A stretch of DNA of 64,000 bases from Sulfopaludibacter sp963815475. Its GTDB lineage: Bacteria > Acidobacteriota > Terriglobia > Bryobacterales > Bryobacteraceae. The notes beneath the pieces are model-generated. The model had not been told where the DNA came from, did not search any database, and saw only the letters and a list, made by a program, of their open reading frames with translations. The DNA is taken from contig CAWFHD010000003.1 of NCBI GenBank assembly GCA_963815475.1, positions 7,688,001 to 7,752,000 of the forward strand, written 5' to 3'. This document shows positions 1 to 7,720 of this stretch, one piece after another. The first letter of the stretch is position 1. Each line of letters begins with the position of its first letter. Both the position numbers and the translations under genes were made by a program.

Positions 1-1158
1 CGGCCCGGGACTCCGGATGGTTCCCCATACACTGCCCCGGCCGATGTAGTCTACCCCGGCGTCATCGAGAACACCCGGCACTTCATGTCCACCCTGCCGC
101 AAACACCCTGCGATGCGTTTCTGGATATCGGAACGGGTAGCGGCGTGGCCGCTTTGTCGGCGGCATCCCGATATGCGCGGCATGCCTGGGGGGTGGATAT
201 TGCCGCACGCTCGGAGCGCTTCGCGGAATTCAACCGGCGTATGAACGGCATCGAGAACGCGACGATTCTGCGGGGCGATCTCTATGAACCGGTGCGCGGC
301 CTCACCTTCGACCGGATCGTGACCCACCCGCCCTACGTGCCGGCGCCGCAGATCAAGATTATCTTTTCCGACGGCGGCCCCGATGGCGAGCAAATCCTGG
401 CAGGCATCATTCAGGGACTTCCCCAACACCTGCGACTCGGCGGCCGGTTCCACACCCTGGTGCTCGGCGCCGATTGCGAAGGCGAACCATTCGAAGACCG
501 CATCCGCAAATGGCTGGGTCCACGGGAATCGGAATTCGATCTCGTGATGGTGGCGCACTCGCTCCGCCCTCCGATGGAATTCGTGGCGCGAGCCGTGGCC
601 AAGGGTAAAGTTGGGTTGCCGGAACTGCGATTCTGGGCGGACACTTGGGTCCGGCGGCGAACCGAATTCCTCTTCTACGGATCCATCCTCATCCGGCGTC
701 ATTCAGGGGATCGCCGCGGCATCACATCTCGGGTCATGAGCAATCTCGGCTACGGACCTGATCACCAGGATTGGCTTTTGAACTGGGAGTCGGACTGCGA
801 AGATCCGGCGTTCCGGGCTTCCCTCATGGATCTTCACCCCGCACTGGCTCCCGATAGCGAGATGAAAATCTTGCACCGGTTGAAAGACGGCGGCTTTGCG
901 CCCGCAGCATTCGCGCTTAGCACCACCACGCCCTTCGACAGCGAAGTGCGTTGTCAGGATTGGATGGTGGGGCTGCTGGCCGAATGCAATGGGGAGGGCA
1001 CGTGGCGGGACCATTACGATCGGGCTAAGCGCGACGGCCTCATCCGCCCGGAAACGCCCGAGGATGAATTCGCTGGTCTTCTGCGGACCTTGGCGGGCCA
1101 AGGCATTCTTAGGATACGAGAAAGACCCCTCCCTCCGGATGCGCGCCCCCTTCGATAA
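1..1158 (+). CDS. SAM-dependent methyltransferase, 5' end outside the window
   Basis: The frame is open from the first base, so the start lies upstream; 385 codons are visible. It is a class I methyltransferase: the glycine-rich SAM motif LDIGTGSG is at visible residues 41-48, the acidic end of the next strand (VDIA) at 65-68, and HPPY at 109-112, where PrmC/HemK-type N-methyltransferases carry NPPY. The Asn-to-His change means the usual amide or adenine N-methylation cannot be assumed. About 270 residues follow the catalytic fold and match no family I recognise, so the substrate is unknown. A 216-base gap separates it from the secretion operon, so it is probably an independent unit. Confidence 0.75.
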   Translation, partial: RPGTPDGSPYTAPADVVYPGVIENTRHFMSTLPQTPCDAFLDIGTGSGVAALSAASRYARHAWGVDIAARSERFAEFNRRMNGIENATILRGDLYEPVRGLTFDRIVTHPPYVPAPQIKIIFSDGGPDGEQILAGIIQGLPQHLRLGGRFHTLVLGADCEGEPFEDRIRKWLGPRESEFDLVMVAHSLRPPMEFVARAVAKGKVGLPELRFWADTWVRRRTEFLFYGSILIRRHSGDRRGITSRVMSNLGYGPDHQDWLLNWESDCEDPAFRASLMDLHPALAPDSEMKILHRLKDGGFAPAAFALSTTTPFDSEVRCQDWMVGLLAECNGEGTWRDHYDRAKRDGLIRPETPEDEFAGLLRTLAGQGILRIRERPLPPDARPLR

Positions 1159-1256
1159 CCGGTGTTTTGGGTACCGCGATATGTACGGTTTCTAACCTTC
1201 TAGCGTTATGGTACTGGATTCTAGCCGAACTAGTGCATTTGATCTGGGCATCGGCC

Positions 1257-1262
1257 TATAAT
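1257..1262 (+). promoter_or_regulatory. Candidate -10 box of the T6SS operon
   Basis: A perfect TATAAT lies 112 bases before the tssB start, in the only sizeable gap ahead of the operon. No good -35 is seen at 17 bases (TGCATT at 1234-1239 is weak), so the promoter may need an activator or may be fortuitous. The rest of the 1159-1374 gap shows nothing else I can interpret. Confidence 0.4.
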
Positions 1263-1374
1263 CGCTTGCGGGTCGATAGCTGTCGGCAGGGTTTTCTGAT
1301 AAGCTGTTCTCGCTCTTGTTGCCTAGTGGACATCGAGCCGCGGGCGACGGAAGCTCATCGCGGAGGTATTGCTA

Positions 1375-1890
1375 ATGGCAAGACAAAGCACACAACACAA
1401 ACTTGATCGCGTCCGCGCCCCTCGCGTTCAGATTACGTACGACGTCGAAGTGGGTGACGCAATCGAAGTCAAGGAATTGCCGTTCGTCATGGGGGTTCTA
1501 GGGGATTTCACCGGCCAGCCGATCGATCCGCTTCCTCGCCTGAAGGACCGGAAATTCGTCGAAGTGAATCCGGATAATTTCGATACGGTGCTGGAGAGCA
1601 TGAAGCCGCACCTTGCGTTCTCCGTTGAGAACAAGCTGAGTGAAGATTCCGAGGCCGGCAACCTCAAGGTAGACCTCAATTTCAAGAGCCTCGACGATTT
1701 CTCGCCCGATCACGTGGCTCGCCAGGTGAAACCGCTGCGCGAACTGTTGGAACTTCGCGACCGGCTTTCCGACCTTCGCGGCAGCATGCAGGGCAACGAC
1801 AAGCTGGAAGAAGCCCTTCGCGAAGCAGTCAGCGATAAAGACAAATTGGCTAAGTTGCGCTCCGAACTCGGAACGGAGGGATCCAAATGA
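1375..1890 (+). CDS. tssB: TssB, T6SS sheath small subunit
   Basis: TssB (VipA/ImpB) pairs with TssC to form the contractile cytoplasmic sheath that drives the Hcp tube. The 171-residue protein has the family N-terminus (KLDRVRAPRVQITYDVEVGD, then KELPFVMGVLGDF) and the conserved central FVEVNPDNFD region. The start is ATG 1375, with GGAGG at 1362-1366 eight bases upstream; a TTG two codons earlier is less likely. It is the first gene of the operon. Its TGA overlaps the tssC ATG (ATGA at 1887-1890), so the two sheath subunits are probably translationally coupled, as expected for a 1:1 complex. Confidence 0.95.
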   Translation: MARQSTQHKLDRVRAPRVQITYDVEVGDAIEVKELPFVMGVLGDFTGQPIDPLPRLKDRKFVEVNPDNFDTVLESMKPHLAFSVENKLSEDSEAGNLKVDLNFKSLDDFSPDHVARQVKPLRELLELRDRLSDLRGSMQGNDKLEEALREAVSDKDKLAKLRSELGTEGSK

Positions 1891-3375
1891 GTGATTTACA
1901 AAAAGCCACCGCGGCGGCGCAGGGCTCTGAGCAGACCGTCGAGGGAAGCCTGCTCGATCAAATCGTGGAAGAAGGCCGCATGGCCAAAGACCCCGCTGCT
2001 CGCGAGCGGGGTAAAAACCTGGTAAAGGAATTTGTTAATCAGGTGCTCGAAGGGGCCATCACGGTCTCTAAGGACGCCGAGGCGATGATCAATGCGCGCA
2101 TCGCTCAGATCGACCATCTGGTTTCCCTTCAGCTCAATGCCGTGATGCACCACCCATCCTTCCAGAAACTGGAAGGTAGCTGGCGCGGTCTGAAATATCT
2201 GATGGACCAGAGCGAAACCGGTGAGCGGCTCAAGATCAAAATGCTCAACGTCAACAAGAAGGACCTTCTGCGCGACCTGCAGCGGGCTCCCGAGTTTGAC
2301 CAGAGCGCCCTGTTCAAGAAAGTGTACGAAGAGGAATTCGGCGTCTTCGGCGGCGCTCCCTTCGGCGCTCTCATCGGCGACTACGAGTTCGGCCGTGGTC
2401 CGGAAGAGATCGAACTGCTGGAGAAGGTCGCGCAAGTGGCCGCGGCGGCGCATGCTCCGTTCCTTTCGGCTGCGTCTCCCGGAAATGCTGAACCAGGAGA
2501 GTTTTACCGCGATCGATGCGCCTCGCGACATGGCGAAGATCTTCGACAGCTCCGAGTACGCCAAGTGGAAGAGCTTCCGCGCCAGCGAAGATTCACGCTA
2601 TGTTGGGCTAACTCTGCCGCACGTTTTGATGCGCCTGCCCTATGGGAAGAACGGCGCCTCCGTGGACGCCTTCAATTACGAAGAGGGAGTGGATGGCAGC
2701 GATCACTCCAAGTATCTCTGGGGCAATGCCGCCTACGCGTTAGGGGCACGCCTCACCGCCGCGTTCGCCAACTATGGTTGGTGCGCCGCCATTCGCGGAG
2801 TGGAAGGCGGCGGCCTGGTGGAGGGCATGCCCACTCACACCTTCACCACCGATTCCGGCGACGTGGCTCTCAAGTGCCCGACTGAATCGCCCATCACTGA
2901 CCGGCGCGAGAAAGAGCTGGCGGACTTGGGATTTGTGCCCTTGGTTCATTGCAAGGGGACCGACTATGCTGCGTTCTTCAGCGTGCAGTCGTGCCAGAAG
3001 GCCAAGATGTACGACAAGGAGGCCGCCAACGCCAGTGCGCGCCTGTCCACGCAACTGCCTTACATTCTGGCCATGTCGCGCTTCGCGCATTACCTCAAAG
3101 CTATGATGCGCGATAAGATCGGAAGCTTTATGTCCCGTCAGGACTGCCAGACCTTCCTCAACAACTGGATCTTGCAGTATGTGGTGGGCAATGACGATGT
3201 CTCGGCGGAGATCAAAGCACGGCGTCCCCTGAGGGAGGCCAAGATCGAGGTCGTGGAAATTGCGGGGAAGCCGGGCGCCTATCGCGCAGTGGCATTCCTG
3301 AAGCCGCACTTCCAATTGGACGAGCTGTCGATCTCGCTGCGCCTGGTTGCCGATCTTCCGGCGGGTGCGAAGTAA
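1887..3375 (+). CDS. tssC: TssC, T6SS sheath large subunit, single-base frameshift
   Basis: TssC (VipB/ImpC) is the large sheath subunit that ClpV recycles. The gene is read in two frames: 1887-2480 gives about 198 residues ending in LSAASP, and 2482-3372 gives 297 residues beginning EMLNQESFTAIDAPRDMAK. Joined they make 495 residues, the normal TssC length, with no gap or duplication. The break is one extra base in TCTCCCGGAAATG (about 2475-2487). The second half has typical TssC segments (RLPYGKNG, DHSKYLWGNAAYALG, GGLVEGMPTHTF). The other T6SS genes are intact, so a sequencing error is the simplest reading. A real mutation would destroy the sheath. Neither frame meets a stop near the junction. 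Confidence 0.9.
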
Positions 3376-3391
3376 GAGAACGAACGAACCT

Positions 3392-3419
3392 GGCCCGCTA
3401 TCTGGCAGGATGGCGGGCC
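3392..3419 (+). other. Intergenic hairpin between tssC and hcp
   Basis: Perfect 7-base inverted repeat, GGCCCGC (3392-3398) and GCGGGCC (3413-3419), with a 14-base loop and no T-run after it. It is more likely an mRNA stability or processing element protecting the hcp transcript than a terminator. Role inferred only. Confidence 0.35.
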
Positions 3420-3456
3420 GCCGGCCCCTAAATTAACTACGGAGGACGTTTCTTGC

Positions 3457-3951
3457 ATGGCGCTGTTTGACGCATTTCTTAAACTCGATGGCATCAAAGG
3501 CGAATCGGCCGATGCTAAACACAAAGGGGAGATCGATGTGATGAGCTTCAGTTGGGGCGCTGCCCAAACTGGAGTCCAGGCTACCGGAGGTGGCGGCGGT
3601 GCTGGAAAAGTGCATTTCCAGGATCTGCATATCGTCAAAAAGACCGATGCCTCCTCACCCCTATTAATGCTGAACTGCGCCAACGGGGCGCACGTCAAGA
3701 CCGGCCTGCTTACCGTTCGAAAAGCGGGCGGCGAGCAACTGGAATACCTTAAGATCAAGCTCACCGACATCCTGGTCTCCAGTTTCAAGGACCACGGGAG
3801 TAACCACACCGGCGACGAGATTCCCGTAGAACAGGTCTCTCTCAACTTCGCCAAGGTGGAGTACCAATACCAGCCGCAGGGAGCCGACGGGAAAGCACAG
3901 GGCGGTCCAGTCATCGCCGGCTGGGACGTGAAGGCAAACCAGAAAGTCTAG
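3457..3951 (+). CDS. hcp: Hcp (TssD), T6SS tube protein, copy 1
   Basis: Hcp hexamers stack into the inner tube fired by the sheath and also carry small effectors. The 164-residue protein begins MALFDAFLKLDGIKGESAD and ends VIAGWDVKANQKV, both typical of this Hcp family. The start is ATG 3457 with CGGAGG just upstream. It is very similar to the second copy at 4138. The main difference is the loop after VSSFKDHG, which is short here. A terminator-like hairpin follows directly, which may give hcp its own abundant short transcript. Confidence 0.95.
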   Translation: MALFDAFLKLDGIKGESADAKHKGEIDVMSFSWGAAQTGVQATGGGGGAGKVHFQDLHIVKKTDASSPLLMLNCANGAHVKTGLLTVRKAGGEQLEYLKIKLTDILVSSFKDHGSNHTGDEIPVEQVSLNFAKVEYQYQPQGADGKAQGGPVIAGWDVKANQKV

Positions 3952-3954
3952 GGG

Positions 3955-3980
3955 AAGCGCCAACCGGACCGGGCGCTTTT
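3955..3980 (+). terminator. Intrinsic terminator-like hairpin after hcp copy 1
   Basis: AAGCGCC (3955-3961) and GGCGCTT (3972-3978) form a perfect 7-base stem with a 10-base loop, ending in TTTT. It starts four bases after the hcp stop. It could end or attenuate transcription so that hcp is made in excess of downstream baseplate genes. The T-run is short, so leaky termination is likely. Confidence 0.5.
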
Positions 3981-4137
3981 GGTTACGGGCGGCATGAACC
4001 GGCATGCCTCTGTCTCGGGGCCCGGGTCGATTGCCCATCGTGGCTAGAGGCTTTTGTTTCCCCACTCTTTCCGCGAAACGGCGATGATATGCCGGGAACC
4101 ACGGGACTCTGTTGATAACACATGAGGAGGATTGCGA

Positions 4138-4680
4138 ATGGCACTGTTTGACGCATTTTTAAAGCTTGACGGCATCAAAGGCGAGTCCGCCGATGCCAAA
4201 CACAAAGGCGAAATCGATATTTCCAGCTTCAGTTTTGGCCTGGAACAGACCGGGATCCAAGCCACCGGCGGCGGTGGTGGCGCCGGAAAAGTGAAATTCC
4301 AGGACATTCACTTCGTCAAGAAGACCGATGCGGCTTCTCCGCTGCTGATGCTGAACTGCGCTAATGGCGCTCACATTCCGACTGCCAATTTCGTGGTGCG
4401 CAAAGCCGGTGGTGAGCAACTGGAATACCTGAAGATCAAGCTCACGGACGTGTTGGTGTCCAGCTATAAACCTCACGGCGGCGCAGTCCCTGGCGCCCCG
4501 GCAACAGACGATTGGGCAGCCACCGCGCCGACGGGCGCCGACGACCAGATTCCCTACGAGCATTTCAGCCTCAACTATGCCAAAGTGGAGTACCAATACC
4601 AACCGCAGGGCGCCGATGGCAAATCCCAGGGGGGCCCGGTGATTGCCGGTTGGGACGTGAAGGCGAATCAAAAGGTCTAA
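4138..4680 (+). CDS. hcp: Hcp (TssD), T6SS tube protein, copy 2 with loop insertion
   Basis: A tandem paralogue of the preceding hcp, 180 residues, nearly the same over the N-terminal half and the VAGWD-type C-terminus. The clear difference is about 16 extra residues after VSSYKPHG, rich in Ala, Pro and Gly and containing TDDWAA. By the Hcp fold this is an inter-strand loop, so it may face the tube lumen or rim and could bind a cargo or an alternative spike. The start is ATG 4138 with AGGAGG at 4125-4130; a TTG at 4132 is less likely. A 186-base gap after copy 1 may carry a separate promoter, though none is clear. Paralogue specialisation is inferred. Confidence 0.95.
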   Translation: MALFDAFLKLDGIKGESADAKHKGEIDISSFSFGLEQTGIQATGGGGGAGKVKFQDIHFVKKTDAASPLLMLNCANGAHIPTANFVVRKAGGEQLEYLKIKLTDVLVSSYKPHGGAVPGAPATDDWAATAPTGADDQIPYEHFSLNYAKVEYQYQPQGADGKSQGGPVIAGWDVKANQKV

Positions 4681-4695
4681 TACCCGACCCTCCTC

Positions 4696-5430
4696 ATGAC
4701 AGCCAGAGAACTATACCACGCCGGGCAACTGACAGCGGCCATTCAAGCGCTCGGCGTGGAGTTGCGCGATAACCCGGACGATGCGCGCCGTCGCACCTTC
4801 CTGTTCGAGCTCTTGTGCTTTGCCGGCGATTACGATCGAGCCAGAAAACATCTCGACGTTCTCGCCGGGCAAGGCCCGGACGCAGCCACCGGCGCCCTGC
4901 TCTATCTCGCTGCTTTGAACGCCGATCGCATGCGCAGCGACCTTTTCACTAAGCGGGACTACCCGGAAGTTCGAGATTCCGACGCTCCGGTCAGTGGCAC
5001 GCTGAATGGAGAGCCCTTCGAATCCATCGAAGACGCCGACCCGCGCATCGGCCCGCGCCTGGAGATTTTCGCCGCCGGCCAGTGTATGTGGCTGCCCCTG
5101 GCGCATATCGCTTCCGTGGAGATGGAAGCTCCCAAGAAACTGCGCGATCTTTTGTGGGCGCCGGCGCTAGTACGCACCGGCCCGGCTTTCAAAGGCACCG
5201 AACTTGGTGAAGTGCTGATGCCGGCGCTTTGTCCCCTCAGTTTTACACACCAGGATGACAACGTGAAGTTGGGCCGTTCCAGTGTTTGGGAAGACCAGGA
5301 AAACGGCGACCCCATTCCGTTTGGGCAGAAGATGCTGCTGGTGGATGGCCAGGAGTTCCCTTTCCTGGAGTTGCGCCATCTGGAGATCACCGCGATAACT
5401 ACTCCCGAACAACATGCCTCTGCGCACTGA
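4696..5430 (+). CDS. tagJ: TagJ (ImpE/SciE), T6SS accessory protein
   Basis: Matches the ImpE/TagJ family: N-terminal helical repeats with FELLCFAGDYDRARKHLDVL around residues 34-53, then a C-terminal domain with PRLEIFAAGQCMWLPLAHI and a run near LMPALCPLSF. In studied systems TagJ binds the N-terminal helix of TssB and helps ClpV-dependent sheath disassembly. It occurs only in some T6SS lineages. The 244-residue length is close to that of known members. It lies 15 bases after hcp copy 2 and overlaps tssA by 17 bases, so it is part of the operon. No clear Shine-Dalgarno precedes the ATG. Confidence 0.88.
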   Translation: MTARELYHAGQLTAAIQALGVELRDNPDDARRRTFLFELLCFAGDYDRARKHLDVLAGQGPDAATGALLYLAALNADRMRSDLFTKRDYPEVRDSDAPVSGTLNGEPFESIEDADPRIGPRLEIFAAGQCMWLPLAHIASVEMEAPKKLRDLLWAPALVRTGPAFKGTELGEVLMPALCPLSFTHQDDNVKLGRSSVWEDQENGDPIPFGQKMLLVDGQEFPFLELRHLEITAITTPEQHASAH

Positions 5431-7219
5431 TCTGCTGAATCCGATTTCGGCCGATAACCCTGCCGGCGAAAACCTGAGGTATGCTCCGGTCTTCGACAAA
5501 ATCAAGGAAGCTCGACGCGAGGATGACGACGCCCCGCAAGGTGATTGGAAACGAGAACGCAAAGTCGCGGACTGGCCCCTTGTCATCAAGCTGATCGGCG
5601 AAGCGCTCGCCACTAAAACTAAGGATCTCCAACTGGCGGCATGGCTTGCCGAAGCCATGCTGAACAAGGAGGGCGTGGCTGGCCTGCGCGAAGTATTGGA
5701 TGTCATCCATGGCTTTGTGGAAACTTTCTGGGACGGCATGTATCCCGAGCTCGACGATGGCGACGCCGAGTATCGTGCAGCGCCGCTCCAATGGATCGGC
5801 GACCGCCTGGATGGCCCGTTAAAGCGCGCCCCGCTTACCCGCGGCGGCTTGAACTGGTATCAATATAAGGAATCCCGCGCCGTCGGCTCTGAGGAGTCCG
5901 CCGATACCGACGAAAAGCAGCGAATCCGCCTGGAGGCCATCGCCGAAGGCAAGATCGCCCAGGAACAGTTCGACAAGGCTGTCGACGAAACTCCCAAGAA
6001 ATTCTATGTCGGCCTGATGGAGACATTTGATGGCACGCTGGTGAGCGTGGGCACGCTGGGGCAGATTTGCGACGAGAAATTCGGGGACATCAGCCCCTCC
6101 TTCGGAGCCCTCACTCGCTCGCTGGAGGAAGTGCGTCAAACCGTCTACATCCTGCTCCAGGCCAAGCGTGAGAAGGAGCCGGACGAACCGGTCGCAGTCG
6201 CGCAACCTGAACCGGAGATTGAAGAGGTTGTCGAAGAACCGGCGGCATTCACGACGGCCGCGGCGGCAGCACCCGTCCGTGCCAAAAAGACCGGCGCACT
6301 CAGCGCCGAGCCTGTGGACCGCGATGACGCTGTGACGCGTGTGGTATCCGCGGCTAAATTTCTTCGCCAGCAGGACCAATACAGCCCCGCGCCTTATCTG
6401 ATGCTGCGCGGCTTGCGTTGGGGCGAATTACGGGCCGGCGGCAATCCCATCGATCAGACGCTCCTGGCTGCGCCTCCGTCCGAGTATCGTCAGAACCTGA
6501 AGCGGCTCATGCTGGAAGGCAACTGGACGGAACTCCTGGAGACGGCCGAGACCGTGATGGGCATGGAATGCGGCCGCGGCTGGCTCGACCTGCAACGCTA
6601 TGTGGGCCGCGCCTGCCATGAGCTAGGATACGAGGCCATCGGCAGTGCCGTAATCTCCGGCTTGCGCGCCATGCTCGCCGACTTTCCGCAATTGCTCGAG
6701 CTGACCATGATGGACGACACCGCCACCGCCAATACGGAAACGCAGGCGTGGCTCAAGGAGAACGTCCTCACTACGCCGTCGGCGGAGCACTCGTATGCCG
6801 CGCCAGCCTACCAGCCCGACGATACACCGCAGCCCGGCGCCCCGATGCCGCCCGATGCGTTCGAACTCGCCATGCAAGCGGCCCGCTCGGGGCGCGCGCA
6901 GGAAGGCATCGAGCTTCTCATGCATGAGTTGGCAGGGGAACGCAGCGGCCGGGCCCGCTTCCATCGCAAGGTTCAGCTTACGCAGCTTTGCGTCTCCACC
7001 GGCCACGACGCCATCGCTTTCCCGATTCTGCAGGAGCTGTCCGCCGAAATCGAACGCCGCAAATTGGAAGATTGGGAGGCGCCCGATCTCGTCGCACAAC
7101 CGCTCGCGCTTCTCTACCGCTGTCTGGTAAAGGCCGATGGCAGCGCCGACGAACGCCAGAAGCTCTACTCCTGGATCTGCCGCTTGGACCCGCTGCAGGC
7201 CATGAGCATTTCGAGATAG
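5414..7219 (+). CDS. tssA: TssA (ImpA-type), T6SS cap/assembly protein
   Basis: The N-terminal ImpA domain is clear (LLNPISADNPAGENLRYAPV at the start, then DWPLVIKLIGEAL and the WDGMYPELDDGD motif near residues 108-119). TssA coordinates tube and sheath polymerisation at the baseplate or distal cap. At 601 residues it is a long TssA. Its middle (about 255-295) is low-complexity Glu/Pro/Ala, and its C-terminal third (MQAARSGRAQEGIELLM onward) resembles the VasJ-type C-terminal domain. The start lies inside the end of tagJ, and the gap to tssE is three bases. Confidence 0.9.
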   Translation: MPLRTDLLNPISADNPAGENLRYAPVFDKIKEARREDDDAPQGDWKRERKVADWPLVIKLIGEALATKTKDLQLAAWLAEAMLNKEGVAGLREVLDVIHGFVETFWDGMYPELDDGDAEYRAAPLQWIGDRLDGPLKRAPLTRGGLNWYQYKESRAVGSEESADTDEKQRIRLEAIAEGKIAQEQFDKAVDETPKKFYVGLMETFDGTLVSVGTLGQICDEKFGDISPSFGALTRSLEEVRQTVYILLQAKREKEPDEPVAVAQPEPEIEEVVEEPAAFTTAAAAAPVRAKKTGALSAEPVDRDDAVTRVVSAAKFLRQQDQYSPAPYLMLRGLRWGELRAGGNPIDQTLLAAPPSEYRQNLKRLMLEGNWTELLETAETVMGMECGRGWLDLQRYVGRACHELGYEAIGSAVISGLRAMLADFPQLLELTMMDDTATANTETQAWLKENVLTTPSAEHSYAAPAYQPDDTPQPGAPMPPDAFELAMQAARSGRAQEGIELLMHELAGERSGRARFHRKVQLTQLCVSTGHDAIAFPILQELSAEIERRKLEDWEAPDLVAQPLALLYRCLVKADGSADERQKLYSWICRLDPLQAMSISR

Positions 7220-7222
7220 CTT

Positions 7223-7720
7223 ATGCCGCAATGGGAACCGGAACGGACAGTTACGCAATCGGTGCTGGAGCGGTTGATCGACCGCGAGCCGGGCATCAAT
7301 GCGGAACCGCCTCCCACGCGCGCCCAATCCGTGAGACTCTTGAAGGCCGCGCTGCGCCGCGATCTGGAGTGGTTGCTCAATGCGCGTCGAACTCCCGAAG
7401 CCGTCGGCCGGGAATTCAAAGAACTGGAACAGTCTCTATTCAACTACGGCGTACCCGACCTGTCCGCGATCAACCGGGAATCGGCGCGCGACCGCAATCG
7501 CCTGAACCGTGTCATCGAGCAGACGCTCGCGACTTTTGAGCCACGGCTGAAAAAGATCAAGGTGATTCCGGTCGAATCCCCCAGCGGCGCCCAGCACATT
7601 CTCCGCTTTCAGATCGAAGGTCTCCTCGATATGGACCCGGCTCCCGAGCTGATTTCGTTCGACACCGTGCTCCAGCTCTCCAGCGGCGAGTATCAGGTCA
7701 AGGGGGATTCTGGTGCGTGA
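7223..7720 (+). CDS. tssE: TssE, gp25-like T6SS baseplate protein
   Basis: TssE is the gp25-like wedge protein that starts sheath assembly on the baseplate. The 165-residue protein has the family arrangement: an N-terminal TQSVLERLIDREP, the RRDLEWLLNARR helix, and the signature FNYGVPDLSAINR. The C-terminus is the typical beta-rich part (RFQIEGLLDM). It starts three bases after tssA and overlaps tssF by eight bases, consistent with coupled translation of wedge components E, F and G. Confidence 0.93.
   Translation: MPQWEPERTVTQSVLERLIDREPGINAEPPPTRAQSVRLLKAALRRDLEWLLNARRTPEAVGREFKELEQSLFNYGVPDLSAINRESARDRNRLNRVIEQTLATFEPRLKKIKVIPVESPSGAQHILRFQIEGLLDMDPAPELISFDTVLQLSSGEYQVKGDSGA

Noticed and set aside
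2478..2482. A functional programmed +1 frameshift in tssC
   Set aside because: There is no stop codon, stimulator or upstream Shine-Dalgarno as in known programmed sites, and neighbouring genes show similar unrelated breaks.
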